Shown one piece after another: positions 14,883-23,299 of a stretch of 64,000 nt of DNA. The notes under the pieces were generated by a model. The model was not told the origin of the DNA and did not search any database. It was given only the letters and a program-made list of their open reading frames with translations. The position numbers were made by a program, and so were the translations under genes. Source of the DNA: Nocardioides albus (GTDB taxonomy: Bacteria; Actinomycetota; Actinomycetes; Propionibacteriales; Nocardioidaceae); assembly GCF_014648255.1 (NCBI RefSeq), contig NZ_BMQT01000012.1, positions 1 through 64,000 on the forward strand, given 5' to 3'. Positions within the stretch are counted from its first letter, which is position 1. Each line of letters opens with the position of its first letter.

Positions 14883-15809
14883 ATGTTGTCGCTGCACCAG
14901 CTCCGCGTGTTCCTCGCGGTCTACGAGCATGGCTCGCTGACCGCGGCGGCCGAGGAGCTCGGCTATGCGCAGCCGTCGATCTCCGAGCAGGTCAGGAGCC
15001 TGGAGCGTACGCTGGGCGTCCAGCTCTTCCGACGCGTCGGGCGAGGAGTGGTGCCGACCGGGGTCGCCGACGAGCTGCGGCCGCACGCGGAGCGTACGGT
15101 CGCGGCTGCCGAGGACGCGCGCAAGGCCGTGCAGGCGGTGAAACAGTTCGAGACCGGAACGATCCGGTTCGGGATGTTCGGGATCGCGCGGCTCTACGGC
15201 GGCGCCGGACTGGTGGCCGACGTGCTCGACCGGTATCCGGGCGTGCGCGTCGAGCTGATCGGGCAGAACTCCACCGAGGTCCAGGAGGACCTGCGGCGCG
15301 GGCGGCTCGAAGCGGCGATGCTGCTCGTCGGCAGCGTCTCCGGTCCGGGGCTGAAGGTCACCCCTGTGGCTCGCGACGAGCTCGTCTACATCTCGGCCGA
15401 CCCCGCCCACCTGGCCACACCGGTCACCGCGCACCGGCTCTCGCTGGCCACGCTGGTCATGTCCGACACGAGCTGGAGCTCCGAGGACCCCACCCGGGTC
15501 ACCATCCGCAACCTGCTCCACGAGACCGGACGCAACCCGCCCAGCCGGGTCGAGGTCGAGGACATCGAGACGGCGGTCGAGCTGGTGGGGATGGGGTACG
15601 CCGACAGCGTCATCGCGAAGGGAGCAGCCGAGCAGCTGCTCCCCCGGCTGGCGCCGAAGGCCGGCTGGGTGTCGCTGCGACCCCGGACGTACGACACCTT
15701 CGCCATCGTCCATCGCACCGACGCCACCCTCTCCCCCGCCGCCACGCTGATGATCGAGCTGGCCACGAAACGGATCCGGGCGATCGCGGACCCCGTTCAT
15801 CGGCGCTAG
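14883..15809 (+). CDS. LysR-family transcriptional regulator
   Basis: The 308-residue protein has an N-terminal helix-turn-helix (LRVFLAVYEHGSLTAAAEEL and QPSISEQVRSLERTLGVQLF, about 6-50) and a LysR substrate-binding domain (about 90-300). It starts MLSLHQLRVF with an ATG just after an AT-rich stretch (CTTTCCTTTAAAAGACATAG) that probably contains its promoter. The small basic protein on the other strand may be its partner target. The effector cannot be inferred. Confidence 0.88.
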   Translation: MLSLHQLRVFLAVYEHGSLTAAAEELGYAQPSISEQVRSLERTLGVQLFRRVGRGVVPTGVADELRPHAERTVAAAEDARKAVQAVKQFETGTIRFGMFGIARLYGGAGLVADVLDRYPGVRVELIGQNSTEVQEDLRRGRLEAAMLLVGSVSGPGLKVTPVARDELVYISADPAHLATPVTAHRLSLATLVMSDTSWSSEDPTRVTIRNLLHETGRNPPSRVEVEDIETAVELVGMGYADSVIAKGAAEQLLPRLAPKAGWVSLRPRTYDTFAIVHRTDATLSPAATLMIELATKRIRAIADPVHRR

Positions 15810-15860
15810 CTTTCCTTCGCCAAGGGCGGAGCCCTGATCCCGCCGAAGGGTATGCCGCCG

Positions 15861-15904
15861 AAGGCTCACATCCCGTGCGGAGCTCCGCTGGGGATGTGAG
15901 CCTT
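15861..15904. terminator. Long inverted repeat between convergent genes
   Basis: AAGGCTCACATCCC (15861-15874) and GGGATGTGAGCCTT (15891-15904) are perfect 14-bp arms with a 16-base loop. Shorter outer arms GGTATGC and GCATACC flank them. There is no strong T run. Placed between the LysR gene and the converging secreted-protein gene, it is best read as a bidirectional terminator. Confidence 0.5.
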
Positions 15905-15927
15905 GGCCTGCATACCTCGATGGAGGC

Positions 15928-16530
15928 TCAGTCGCAGCCGTATCCGTCGTCGTCAGCGTCGAGACGCCACGGGTCGGAGCCGTGGACGCGCACGGGCTTC
16001 TTGTACGACGGGATCTGGCCGCAGTCGAGGTCGTTCGTCGATGTGGCGTTGTAGACCGTCGCACCGTTGGCATAGGTGTAGTCCAGGTCTGACCCGGTGC
16101 TACCGGATGACGAGCCACGCTTGGCCAGGTAGAACGACCCCGAGACGTCGGCCCTCCGGTTGGCGTCGCCGGCGAACTTCCATCGGTAGTAGCGGCTGAC
16201 CTTCGGCGTCACGACCACAGCGCACTTGCCGTATCGGTTCGTGACGCAGGAGGCCACACTGGACCAGCGGCCGCTCGCCTTCTTCTGCAAGTGGATCCGT
16301 CGGCCCTTGATCGCCTTTCCACCCGCGGTCAGCTTGCCGACGGGCCGGTAGGACCTGGTCCCGTATCTGTTGGCGGAGACCTTGACGACCTTGGTGGCCA
16401 CCTTGGCCACGGCTCCCGGAGGGGTGTCGGCGTGGGCGGGCTGGCTGACGACGGGGGCTACCGCGATCGCCAAGGCGGCGACGGCAGAGGCGACGAAGAC
16501 CTTCGTCGCCGAGCGGATTCGCTGATGCAT
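15928..16530 (-). CDS. Secreted protein with C-terminal Excalibur-like calcium motif
   Basis: The 200-residue protein starts MHQRIRSATKVFVASAVAAL and has a Sec signal peptide ending near PAHADTPP. The middle (about 45-140) is a beta-rich domain with SCVTNRYGKCAVVV that is repeated in the upstream paralogue. The C terminus carries NDLDCGQIP ... DADDDGYGCD, the Excalibur-type DxDxDGxxC signature for calcium binding. It follows the paralogue by only four bases, so they form an operon. Probably a wall- or surface-associated protein. Confidence 0.75.
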   Translation of the reverse strand: MHQRIRSATKVFVASAVAALAIAVAPVVSQPAHADTPPGAVAKVATKVVKVSANRYGTRSYRPVGKLTAGGKAIKGRRIHLQKKASGRWSSVASCVTNRYGKCAVVVTPKVSRYYRWKFAGDANRRADVSGSFYLAKRGSSSGSTGSDLDYTYANGATVYNATSTNDLDCGQIPSYKKPVRVHGSDPWRLDADDDGYGCD

Positions 16531-16534
16531 GATC

Positions 16535-17554
16535 TCAGCCGCGCTTCCGCAGGTAGAACGACGCGGACACGTCGGCTGCGCGGGTGGCGTCACCGGCGTA
16601 CTTCCAGCGGTAGTTTCGGCTCGAGGCCGGGGCGGTGACCGCGGCGCACTTGCCGTAGGCGCTCGTCACACACGACTTCACGGTGACCCAGCCACCGTTG
16701 CTCCGCTTCTGCAGGAGGATCCGCTTGCCCTTGACCACCTTCCCGCCCGCGGTCAGCTTGCCCACGGAACGGTAGGACGTCTTCCCGTACTTGCTCACGG
16801 AGATCTTGGCGACGCTCGTGGCCACCTTCGGGACCCAGACCGCGGCGCTGTACTTGCCGCCGTAGGTGAACCGGTAGGAGTACCCGCGGGCAACGCTCGC
16901 GGAGGCCCAGCCTGTCGAGCCGGTCGTACGGTGGGTGATGGTCTTCCAGGTGCCGCTGGACTTGCGCTGGACCGCCACCGACCTGCCGGCGAGAGCCTTG
17001 CCGTAGTCCTTCAGCTGAGACTTGATGGTCGTGGCCGAGCGGCCCGCGGACAGCGTGTAGCTGTGCGCCGCCCGGATCGAGAAGGCATCCGTCACCTCGG
17101 CCGTGTCGGTGTAGCTGCCCGCGTCGTCCATGGTGAAGATGTACGCGACCGCTCGGTAGTTGCCCACCGGGAGGAACGAGCAGAGGTTGCCGGTGGCCGA
17201 CCCCTCAGGGAAGTCGGTGCCCTCGATGTAGTTGGTGACGTCATCCCCGGCGGAGTCGAAGACGGCGACCTCCCACCTGGTGGTCGGTGCGGTGAACTCG
17301 TCGGTGTAGTTCGCACCGAACGAGACATCCACCGAGACCGGGATGTTTGTGCCCCTCACCCCATACTCTTCACAGTTCTGGGCCTTCGTCACGTTGTTGA
17401 CGGTGAGAGTGGCGTAGCCGCCGATATACGGCAGGGGCGCGGTGTCGGCGTGGGCCGGGCTGCTGATGAGTGGTGCGACCGCGACCGCCAGAGCGGCGAC
17501 TGCGGTGGCAGCGAAAGCCTTCGTCATCGAACGGGCTCGCTGACTCGTGATCAC
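16535..17554 (-). CDS. Secreted protein, paralogue of downstream Excalibur protein
   Basis: The 339-residue protein starts with GTG (ITSQRARSMTKAFAATAVAA) and has a signal peptide ending around SSPAHADTA. A unique N-terminal domain (about 40-160) precedes two beta-rich repeats; the last (SCVTSAYGKCAAVTAP, YRWKYAGDATRAADVSASFY) closely matches the neighbour's central domain. It ends RKRG without the Excalibur motif. Tandem duplication followed by domain loss or gain is likely. Function unknown, extracellular. Confidence 0.7.
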   Translation of the reverse strand: MITSQRARSMTKAFAATAVAALAVAVAPLISSPAHADTAPLPYIGGYATLTVNNVTKAQNCEEYGVRGTNIPVSVDVSFGANYTDEFTAPTTRWEVAVFDSAGDDVTNYIEGTDFPEGSATGNLCSFLPVGNYRAVAYIFTMDDAGSYTDTAEVTDAFSIRAAHSYTLSAGRSATTIKSQLKDYGKALAGRSVAVQRKSSGTWKTITHRTTGSTGWASASVARGYSYRFTYGGKYSAAVWVPKVATSVAKISVSKYGKTSYRSVGKLTAGGKVVKGKRILLQKRSNGGWVTVKSCVTSAYGKCAAVTAPASSRNYRWKYAGDATRAADVSASFYLRKRG

Positions 17555-17667
17555 GTGGTGGTGACCCTTCTTCTCGGAACGAAATTTTACCGAGAGCGAT
17601 CCTCAGGGTCGCAGCGAGCCGCCGCCGGAAGAAGACCGAAACCAACCCAATATGGGGTAGGCGCGCG

Positions 17668-19188
17668 TCAGCACTCCAAGCCGTCGTCGGGGACCTTTCC
17701 GTCGACGAGGTAGTCGTTGATGGCGTTGTCGACGCAGCGGTTGCCCTGCATGTAGCCGGTGTGGCCGTCGCCGTCGCGGGAGACGAGTACGCCGTTGTCG
17801 AGCGCCTTGGCGAGGTCCTTGGCCCACTCGTAGGGGGTGGCGGGGTCGCGGGTGGTGCCGATGACGACGATCGGATTGGAGCCCTCGGCGTCGATCTCCG
17901 GCTCGGGCTCGGTGGCCTCGAACTTCTCCGCGGAGCAGCCGTTGAGCATCCAGGCGAGAGCGGCACCGAAGGTGGGAGCGGCCTTCTCGAAGGCGGGCAC
18001 CTGCTCGCGTACCTCTGTCGGGCTGAGGCCGGAGGAGTCGTCGAGACAGTTGATCGCCCAGTTGGCTTCCATCGTGTTGTTGATGTAGCCGCCCTTGGGG
18101 TCGCGTCCTGCGTAGTTGTCCGAGAGGCTCATCAGCGGGGCGCCGTCGCCCTTCATCGCCGCCTGGAGGGCCTCGGTGAGGTAGGGCCAGTAGGACTCGA
18201 CATATAGCGGTGTGATGAGGCCGTAGAGCGCGTTGCCCGCAGTCAGCTCGCGGTCACCGGCCGGGAGCGGCTCGGCGTCGATGTCGGCCAACAGCTTCTG
18301 AACCCGCTCGACGCCCTCGTCGACGGTGTCACCGAGGAAGCAGTCGCCCTCGTCGACGCAGTTCTCGACGTAGGAGCGGAGCGCGACCTCGAATCCCTTC
18401 GCCTGCGCCAGGTTGGCGTCGACCACGCTCAGGCCGGGCGCGATCGCACCGTCGAGCACGAAGCGGCCGACGCGGTCGGGATAGAGCTCTGCGTAGGTCG
18501 AGCCGAGCTGGGTGCCGTAGGAGGCGCCGAAGTAGTCGAGCTGGTCCTCACCGAGCGCGGCTCGGAGCACGTCCATGTCGCGGGCCGCCTCGACGGTGCT
18601 GACGTGATCGGAGATCCCGCGCCGCTGGGACGCGCAGCCGTTGGCCATCTCGACACCGGTGTCGACGTACGCCTTCACCTCGGCGAGGTTGTCGGGGTCG
18701 GGGTCGACGGCGACGTAGGCATCCAGGGCATCGTCGTCGAGGCAGTCGACCGGGGTGCTCTGCCCGACGCCACGCGGGTCGAACCCGACGATGTCGTAGG
18801 AGTCGCGGACCTCGCGGCTGAAGGACTGGTTGTTGTAGAGGGCGTAGTCGATGCCCGACCCGCCCGGGCCACCCGGGTTGATCGCCAGGGAGCCGATCTT
18901 GTCCTTGCTGGCCGGGTCCTTGATCACCGCGACGTCGATGGTGCGGCCGGTCGGGTCGGAGTAGTCGAGCGGGACCTCGAGGGTCGCGCACTCGAAGGCG
19001 CCGTTGCAGCCCTTCCAGTCCAGCTTCTGGCTGTAGAAGCTCTGCAACCCCTCCTCCGGAGCCGCGGTCGTCCCAGCGCTCGGACTCACCTGGTCGGCGT
19101 CGGGAGTGCCCCCGCCGGCACCACAGGCTGCGGTGATCACGGTCAGAGCGGTCAGCGCGACGGCGCCGGTCACTGCTTTGAGTTTCAC
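17668..19188 (-). CDS. Secreted alpha/beta hydrolase, TAP-like (tripeptidyl aminopeptidase family)
   Basis: The 506-residue protein has a lipoprotein-type signal (LTALTVITAACG, Cys about 22). The hydrolase core includes NPGGPGGSG (oxyanion region, about 108-116), GFDPRGVGQS (about 134-143), nucleophile elbow GASYGTQLG, and C-terminal TAP-like region with VIGTTRDPATPYEWA and a catalytic His in DGDGHTGYMQG. This is the Slp/TAP family of streptomycete peptidases. It overlaps holB by four bases, an arrangement I recall in Streptomyces near tmk. Confidence 0.85.
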   Translation of the reverse strand: MKLKAVTGAVALTALTVITAACGAGGGTPDADQVSPSAGTTAAPEEGLQSFYSQKLDWKGCNGAFECATLEVPLDYSDPTGRTIDVAVIKDPASKDKIGSLAINPGGPGGSGIDYALYNNQSFSREVRDSYDIVGFDPRGVGQSTPVDCLDDDALDAYVAVDPDPDNLAEVKAYVDTGVEMANGCASQRRGISDHVSTVEAARDMDVLRAALGEDQLDYFGASYGTQLGSTYAELYPDRVGRFVLDGAIAPGLSVVDANLAQAKGFEVALRSYVENCVDEGDCFLGDTVDEGVERVQKLLADIDAEPLPAGDRELTAGNALYGLITPLYVESYWPYLTEALQAAMKGDGAPLMSLSDNYAGRDPKGGYINNTMEANWAINCLDDSSGLSPTEVREQVPAFEKAAPTFGAALAWMLNGCSAEKFEATEPEPEIDAEGSNPIVVIGTTRDPATPYEWAKDLAKALDNGVLVSRDGDGHTGYMQGNRCVDNAINDYLVDGKVPDDGLEC

Positions 19189-20387
19189 TGATCTCCTCCG
19201 GGCGGCAACAGCGCCACCATCATGGCCTCCAGCACCAACTGGGGCTGCACGTTGAACTCCAACAGCTGCTCTCGGGCTTCGAAGATCGCGCCGATGCGCT
19301 GCAGGTTGAGCTCGGGGGTGGAGCTCTCGACGAGCCGCTCGATCTCGTGCCGGTGCTCCTCGTTGACCAACCCCACCGGGGCACCGGCTGCCAGGGTGAT
19401 CGCGTCACGATAGATCGAGACCAGGTCCATCAGCCCGCGGTCGATCACGTCGCGGTGGCGGCGGGTCGCCCGGCGTTTCTGGTCCTTCTCGAGCACGGCC
19501 AGCGCAGGTCCGTACTCACGCGGGCGCCGCCCGCGGTCGACCACGCCATAGCCCGCGTCGAGGTCGGCCTTCTCCTTGGCGTCCAGGTCGGCGGTGACCG
19601 CGTCGGCCTCCTCCTTCGAGACCGCGGCGAGCTCGCCGGCGGCTCTGAGCGCGTCGGCGAGCGTGGTCAGGCGGGTCGGGTAGGCGACCACCTGCTCGCG
19701 CCGCCGACGGGTGTCGTCGTCACGGGCCAGCGCCTTGGCCCGGCCGATGTGACCCTGGCTCGCGCGCGCTGCGTAGGCGGCCCGTGCCTCGTCGACGCCG
19801 AGCGTACGTTGCAGGAAAGCTGTCACGTCCGGGGTCGTCGGAGTCGTCAACGTGACCAGACGACATCGCGACCGGATGGTCGGGAGGACGTCCTCGACCG
19901 TCGGCGCGCACAGCATCCATACGGTGCGGGCGCCAGGCTCCTCGACCGCCTTGAGCAGCGCGTTGTTGGCCTGCTCGGTGAGCCGGTCGGCGTCCTCGAT
20001 GATCAGGATCTGCCAACGGCTTCCGGCCGGCGAGAGCGCGGACTGGCGCACCAGGTCGCGAATCTCGGTTACCCCGAGGGTCAGCTTCTCGGTGCGGACC
20101 AGGTTGACGTCGGCGTGACTCCCGGCGAGCACCGTGTGGCACTCGTGGCACTGGCCGCAGCCGCCGTTCGGGCACTGCAGCGCGGCCGCGAAGGCGATCG
20201 CGGCGTTGGAGCGTCCTGAGCCCGGAGGGCCCGTGAAGAGCCACGACTGGGTCATGCCCTTGCCGAAGCGTCGCCCGCTGCCGTCGGTCGCGGCGGCCGC
20301 GGCGGTCTGCAGCGTGGAGATGATGTGGCGCTGGCCGACGAGGTTGTCCCAGACCGACCGCCCCACCGAAGTGGCGGCGACGCTCAT
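19185..20387 (-). CDS. holB: DNA polymerase III subunit delta'
   Basis: The 400-residue protein begins WDNLVGQRHIISTLQTA after the start, has a P-loop-like GPPGSGRSNAA (Lys replaced by Arg), zinc-binding cysteines CPNGGCGQCHEC, and a sensor segment IIEDADRLTEQANNALLKAV. This is the clamp-loader delta' subunit, whose P-loop is commonly degenerate because it does not hydrolyse ATP. It overlaps tmk upstream by four bases, the conserved tmk-holB order of actinomycetes. Confidence 0.92.
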   Translation of the reverse strand: MSVAATSVGRSVWDNLVGQRHIISTLQTAAAAATDGSGRRFGKGMTQSWLFTGPPGSGRSNAAIAFAAALQCPNGGCGQCHECHTVLAGSHADVNLVRTEKLTLGVTEIRDLVRQSALSPAGSRWQILIIEDADRLTEQANNALLKAVEEPGARTVWMLCAPTVEDVLPTIRSRCRLVTLTTPTTPDVTAFLQRTLGVDEARAAYAARASQGHIGRAKALARDDDTRRRREQVVAYPTRLTTLADALRAAGELAAVSKEEADAVTADLDAKEKADLDAGYGVVDRGRRPREYGPALAVLEKDQKRRATRRHRDVIDRGLMDLVSIYRDAITLAAGAPVGLVNEEHRHEIERLVESSTPELNLQRIGAIFEAREQLLEFNVQPQLVLEAMMVALLPPGGDQ

Positions 20388-21034
20388 GCGCTCACCGCCT
20401 GGCTGAGCAGGGGCTCGAGGCGCGCCAGCACTGCAGCGTGGACCTCGTCCACCGGCGCACGAGCGTCGAGGACGAGATAGTGGTCAGGGTTTCGTTTCGC
20501 CAGCTCGACGAACGCCTCGCGCACCCGCTGGTGGAACTCGACCGACTCCTGCTCCATCCGGTCGCGCTCCTCGAACCGGGTGAACCCGGCAGTCGGATCC
20601 AGGTCGAGCAGCACCGTCAGATGGGGCCGCAGGTCGGCCGTCGCCCAGCGCGCCACCTCCTCGAGCTGCGCGGCGTCCAGGACCCGGCCGGCGCCCTGGT
20701 AGGCCAGCATCGAGTCGACGTAGCGATCGGTGATGACCACTTCGCCGCGCTCCAGGGCCGGGCGCACCATCGACTCGATGTGCTCGGCCTTGTCGGCAGC
20801 GAACAGGAGGGCCTCGGTCCGGTCGTCGAGGTCGCCGGTCTCCGGGGACAGCACGATGCGGCGTACGTCCTTGCCTACGGCCGTGTCGCCCGGCTCGAAG
20901 GTCAGCAGGACCCGGTGGCCGCGGGCGGTCAACGCTTCGTGGAGCAGTCGGGACTGGGTCGACTTGCCCGACCCCTCGCCGCCCTCGAAACAGACGAAGA
21001 CGCCGTGCTCTGCGTAGACACCCGGAAACCTCAC
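20384..21034 (-). CDS. tmk: Thymidylate kinase
   Basis: The 216-residue enzyme phosphorylates dTMP to dTDP. It has P-loop FEGGEGSGKSTQ, the DR(Y/H) motif TDRYVDSMLAYQGAGR and a LID-like region FEERDRMEQ. The GTG at 21034 (VRFPGVYAEHGVFVCFEGG) gives the usual family length; an upstream start at 21055 would add seven residues. It is the first gene of the tmk-holB-TAP peptidase operon. Confidence 0.92.
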   Translation of the reverse strand: MRFPGVYAEHGVFVCFEGGEGSGKSTQSRLLHEALTARGHRVLLTFEPGDTAVGKDVRRIVLSPETGDLDDRTEALLFAADKAEHIESMVRPALERGEVVITDRYVDSMLAYQGAGRVLDAAQLEEVARWATADLRPHLTVLLDLDPTAGFTRFEERDRMEQESVEFHQRVREAFVELAKRNPDHYLVLDARAPVDEVHAAVLARLEPLLSQAVSA

Positions 21035-21247
21035 GCAGCCACCTCCGTAGCGCAAGCGCCAGAATACGGACGCGGCTGCGTGATGACTTCATGGTTCACT
21101 CGCTGACGCTCGTTCACGAGGCAAACCTACGGGGTGGGACCGACAACACCTGAGTACGCCGCCCACGGGTGGAGCGATTCAGGCTGTCGAAGCTGGCACC
21201 ACCAGGTTAAGGTTCGGGTCGTCCTCACGCTGAACAAGGAGTCTCCG

Positions 21248-21865
21248 GTGATCTACGTCCTGATCGTCCTGCTGCTGGCCGCACTTGCGGTCGCGGGCTA
21301 TCTGCTCTGGAAGAGCCGACAGCAGCCGACGGCGCAGAAGGAGCCCGACGACTTCATCGGCGACCAGCACAAGCACGCCTCCGACCAGCTGCGCCAGGTG
21401 CGCAACGGCGACGTCATCGAATACCTCGGCCACAACTGGTTCGTCCGCGGGCGGATCGACTTCGACGAGCACGGCTACCGCTGGACCGAGCACATGCTCG
21501 ACGACGCCGAGGGCAAGAAGTGGCTCTCGATCGAGGACGACGAGAGCTTCGAGGTCTCGCTGTGGCACGCGATCCCGCTCGGCGACATCGAGCAGGGCAC
21601 CGTCGGTGACCGCGACGTCATCGTCGGCGGCGTCGCCTATCGGCTCCAGGAGAAGGGCACGGCCGCCTTCACCGCCACCGGCGCGACCGGCACGGCGCCG
21701 TCCGGGACGGCCGACTACGCCGACTACAAGTCGGTCGACGGCAAGCTGCTCGGCTTCGAGAAGTGGGGCAGCAACTGGGAGCCCTCCCTCGGCGAGGTGC
21801 TGCAGCCGTTCGAGCTGACCGTCTACCCGTCCACCGACCGCCCCGCGACCCTGGACGACGAGTGA
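21248..21865 (+). CDS. DUF4178 membrane-anchored protein
   Basis: The 205-residue protein begins with a membrane helix (YVLIVLLLAALAVAGYLLW), followed by a DUF4178-type beta-rich domain (NGDVIEYLGHNWFVRGRIDF, then YRWTEHMLDD and WLSIEDDESFEVSLW). GTG at 21248 follows AAGGAG and begins right at the helix. It is the first gene of a six-gene operon with DUF2617, DUF4247, DUF350, a spermidine synthase-like enzyme and an ion channel. I recall these domains being linked with PspA-type envelope stress systems; the role is unproven. Confidence 0.8.
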   Translation: MIYVLIVLLLAALAVAGYLLWKSRQQPTAQKEPDDFIGDQHKHASDQLRQVRNGDVIEYLGHNWFVRGRIDFDEHGYRWTEHMLDDAEGKKWLSIEDDESFEVSLWHAIPLGDIEQGTVGDRDVIVGGVAYRLQEKGTAAFTATGATGTAPSGTADYADYKSVDGKLLGFEKWGSNWEPSLGEVLQPFELTVYPSTDRPATLDDE

Positions 21866-22371
21866 CGCTTCTCGACGTCCCGTTCGCGGACGTACGCGGC
21901 GACACCCTGTGCTGGACCCTCGACCCTGTCCCCTGCGCTCCGCTGGCATCTCGGACGGTGCAGCTCGAGGCCGGGTTGAGCGTCACGCTGAGCGTCCTGG
22001 GCGCCAGCCACCAGGTCGTCGTACGCCGCCACGACCGCCCACTCCTGCACGAGACCATCGCGTGCGGGATCGCTGACGCCGCGCCGCTCCCTGCGGCGCA
22101 CGTGGCGGGCGGCTACCGCCTGGAGTCGGACGCGCGCGAGGTGGGTCCTGAAGAGCTCGCCGCGGAGGCATCGCGGCTCGTCGAGCGGTTGAGCGGACGT
22201 ACCGATGCCGTCGTCGCGCACTTCCCGGGCGACCCGCACGCGGTGACCGCCCTGGCCTTGGACGGGGTCGACGGGGAGATCACCTGGCACACCTGGCACA
22301 CCTACCCACAGACCGGCGAGATCGTCGCCACCACCACCAGCTACCGGCCCGAGGAGGGCATCAGTGTCTGA
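21862..22371 (+). CDS. DUF2617 family protein
   Basis: GTG overlaps the previous stop (GTGA). The 169-residue soluble product includes DTLCWTLDPVPCAPLASRTV and ends with GEITWHTWHTYPQTGEIVAT. This matches my memory of DUF2617, which occurs with DUF4178 and DUF4247 in actinobacteria. It has no catalytic motif I can name. Its end overlaps the DUF4247 gene by eight bases, so the operon is tightly coupled. Confidence 0.75.
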   Translation: MTLLDVPFADVRGDTLCWTLDPVPCAPLASRTVQLEAGLSVTLSVLGASHQVVVRRHDRPLLHETIACGIADAAPLPAAHVAGGYRLESDAREVGPEELAAEASRLVERLSGRTDAVVAHFPGDPHAVTALALDGVDGEITWHTWHTYPQTGEIVATTTSYRPEEGISV

Positions 22372-22852
22372 ACCGAACTCTGGTCCGAACCGCAAGCTGA
22401 TCGGCTGGTCGATCGTCGCGGTCTGCGTCGTGATCGCCATCATCGTCGCCATCGCCGTGTCCGGCGACGACAGCAACAGCCCCGAGAAGTACCTGCGCGA
22501 GAACTTCGACCACGTCAGCGGCAGCGACCCCGACAGCGACGCCGGGATCGTCTTCGAGGACGACGGCACGGTGACCTCGGTCGCCAACCAGATCGCCACC
22601 GCCACGGACGCCGACGAGAACCGCGCCGACGGGTCCAACCAGTATCTGCGCTACGACGACGACTGGCTGGTCGTCGTCGAGCCGCGTACGCCGTCGGGGT
22701 CGACGATCACCCTCTACGAGTACGACCGCGGCTACCGCCACCACTCGACGGTGATCGGCCTGTGGGGCTGGAACACCTTCTACGGCCGCAACGTCGGCAG
22801 CGGCAGCAGCGGTGACTCCTTCCGCGGCGGCGGCAGCGGATCCGGCAAGTGA
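22364..22852 (+). CDS. DUF4247 membrane protein
   Basis: The 162-residue protein starts with GTG, has one membrane helix (LIGWSIVAVCVVIAIIVAIA, about 12-31) and an outside domain (YLRENFDHVSGSD, QYLRYDDDWLVVVEP, YEYDRGYRHHSTV), ending in a Gly/Ser-rich tail (SGSSGDSFRGGGSGSGK). The domain matches DUF4247. It is anchored with the C terminus outside, next to the other membrane components of this operon. Confidence 0.78.
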   Translation: MSEPNSGPNRKLIGWSIVAVCVVIAIIVAIAVSGDDSNSPEKYLRENFDHVSGSDPDSDAGIVFEDDGTVTSVANQIATATDADENRADGSNQYLRYDDDWLVVVEPRTPSGSTITLYEYDRGYRHHSTVIGLWGWNTFYGRNVGSGSSGDSFRGGGSGSGK

Positions 22853-22873
22853 CCACCTCAGACTTGGAGATGA

Positions 22874-23299
22874 ATGATGAATGACCTCTTGAGCGGACTG
22901 CTGTCCACCGTCGCCTTCGCCGCCCTCGGGCTGGTCCTGTTGGTGGTCGGCTTCTACGTGATCGACCTGCTCACGCCCGGCAAGCTCGGGCAGCTGATCT
23001 TCGTGGAGCACCGCCGCGACCCGGCGCTGCTGCTCGGTTCCTCGGTTCTCGCGATCGCCACGATCGTGGCGACCTCGATCTACACCGCGGAGACGGACAC
23101 GCTTCACGGTCTCGCCGAGACCGCTGCGTACGGACTCGTCGGCATCGCCCTGCTGGCGGTCGCGTTCGTGATCCTCGACCTGCTGACCCCGGGACGGCTC
23201 GGCGAGCTGATGACCGACGACAAGGACGACCCCGCGATCTGGGTCACCGTCGCGGTGCAGCTGGCCGTCGGCGTGATCGTGGCGGCCTCGATCACGTGA
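22874..23299 (+). CDS. DUF350 (YjfL-type) membrane protein
   Basis: The 141-residue protein has four membrane helices in two repeats: LVLLVVGFYVIDLLTPGKLG and LLAVAFVILDLLTPGRLGEL show the internal duplication and the characteristic DLLTPG signature of DUF350. ATG ATG at the start follows TTGGAGATG. The stop overlaps the GTG of the synthase gene. DUF350 proteins travel with spermidine synthase-like genes in many bacteria (for example the yjf cluster of E. coli). Confidence 0.85.
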   Translation: MMNDLLSGLLSTVAFAALGLVLLVVGFYVIDLLTPGKLGQLIFVEHRRDPALLLGSSVLAIATIVATSIYTAETDTLHGLAETAAYGLVGIALLAVAFVILDLLTPGRLGELMTDDKDDPAIWVTVAVQLAVGVIVAASIT

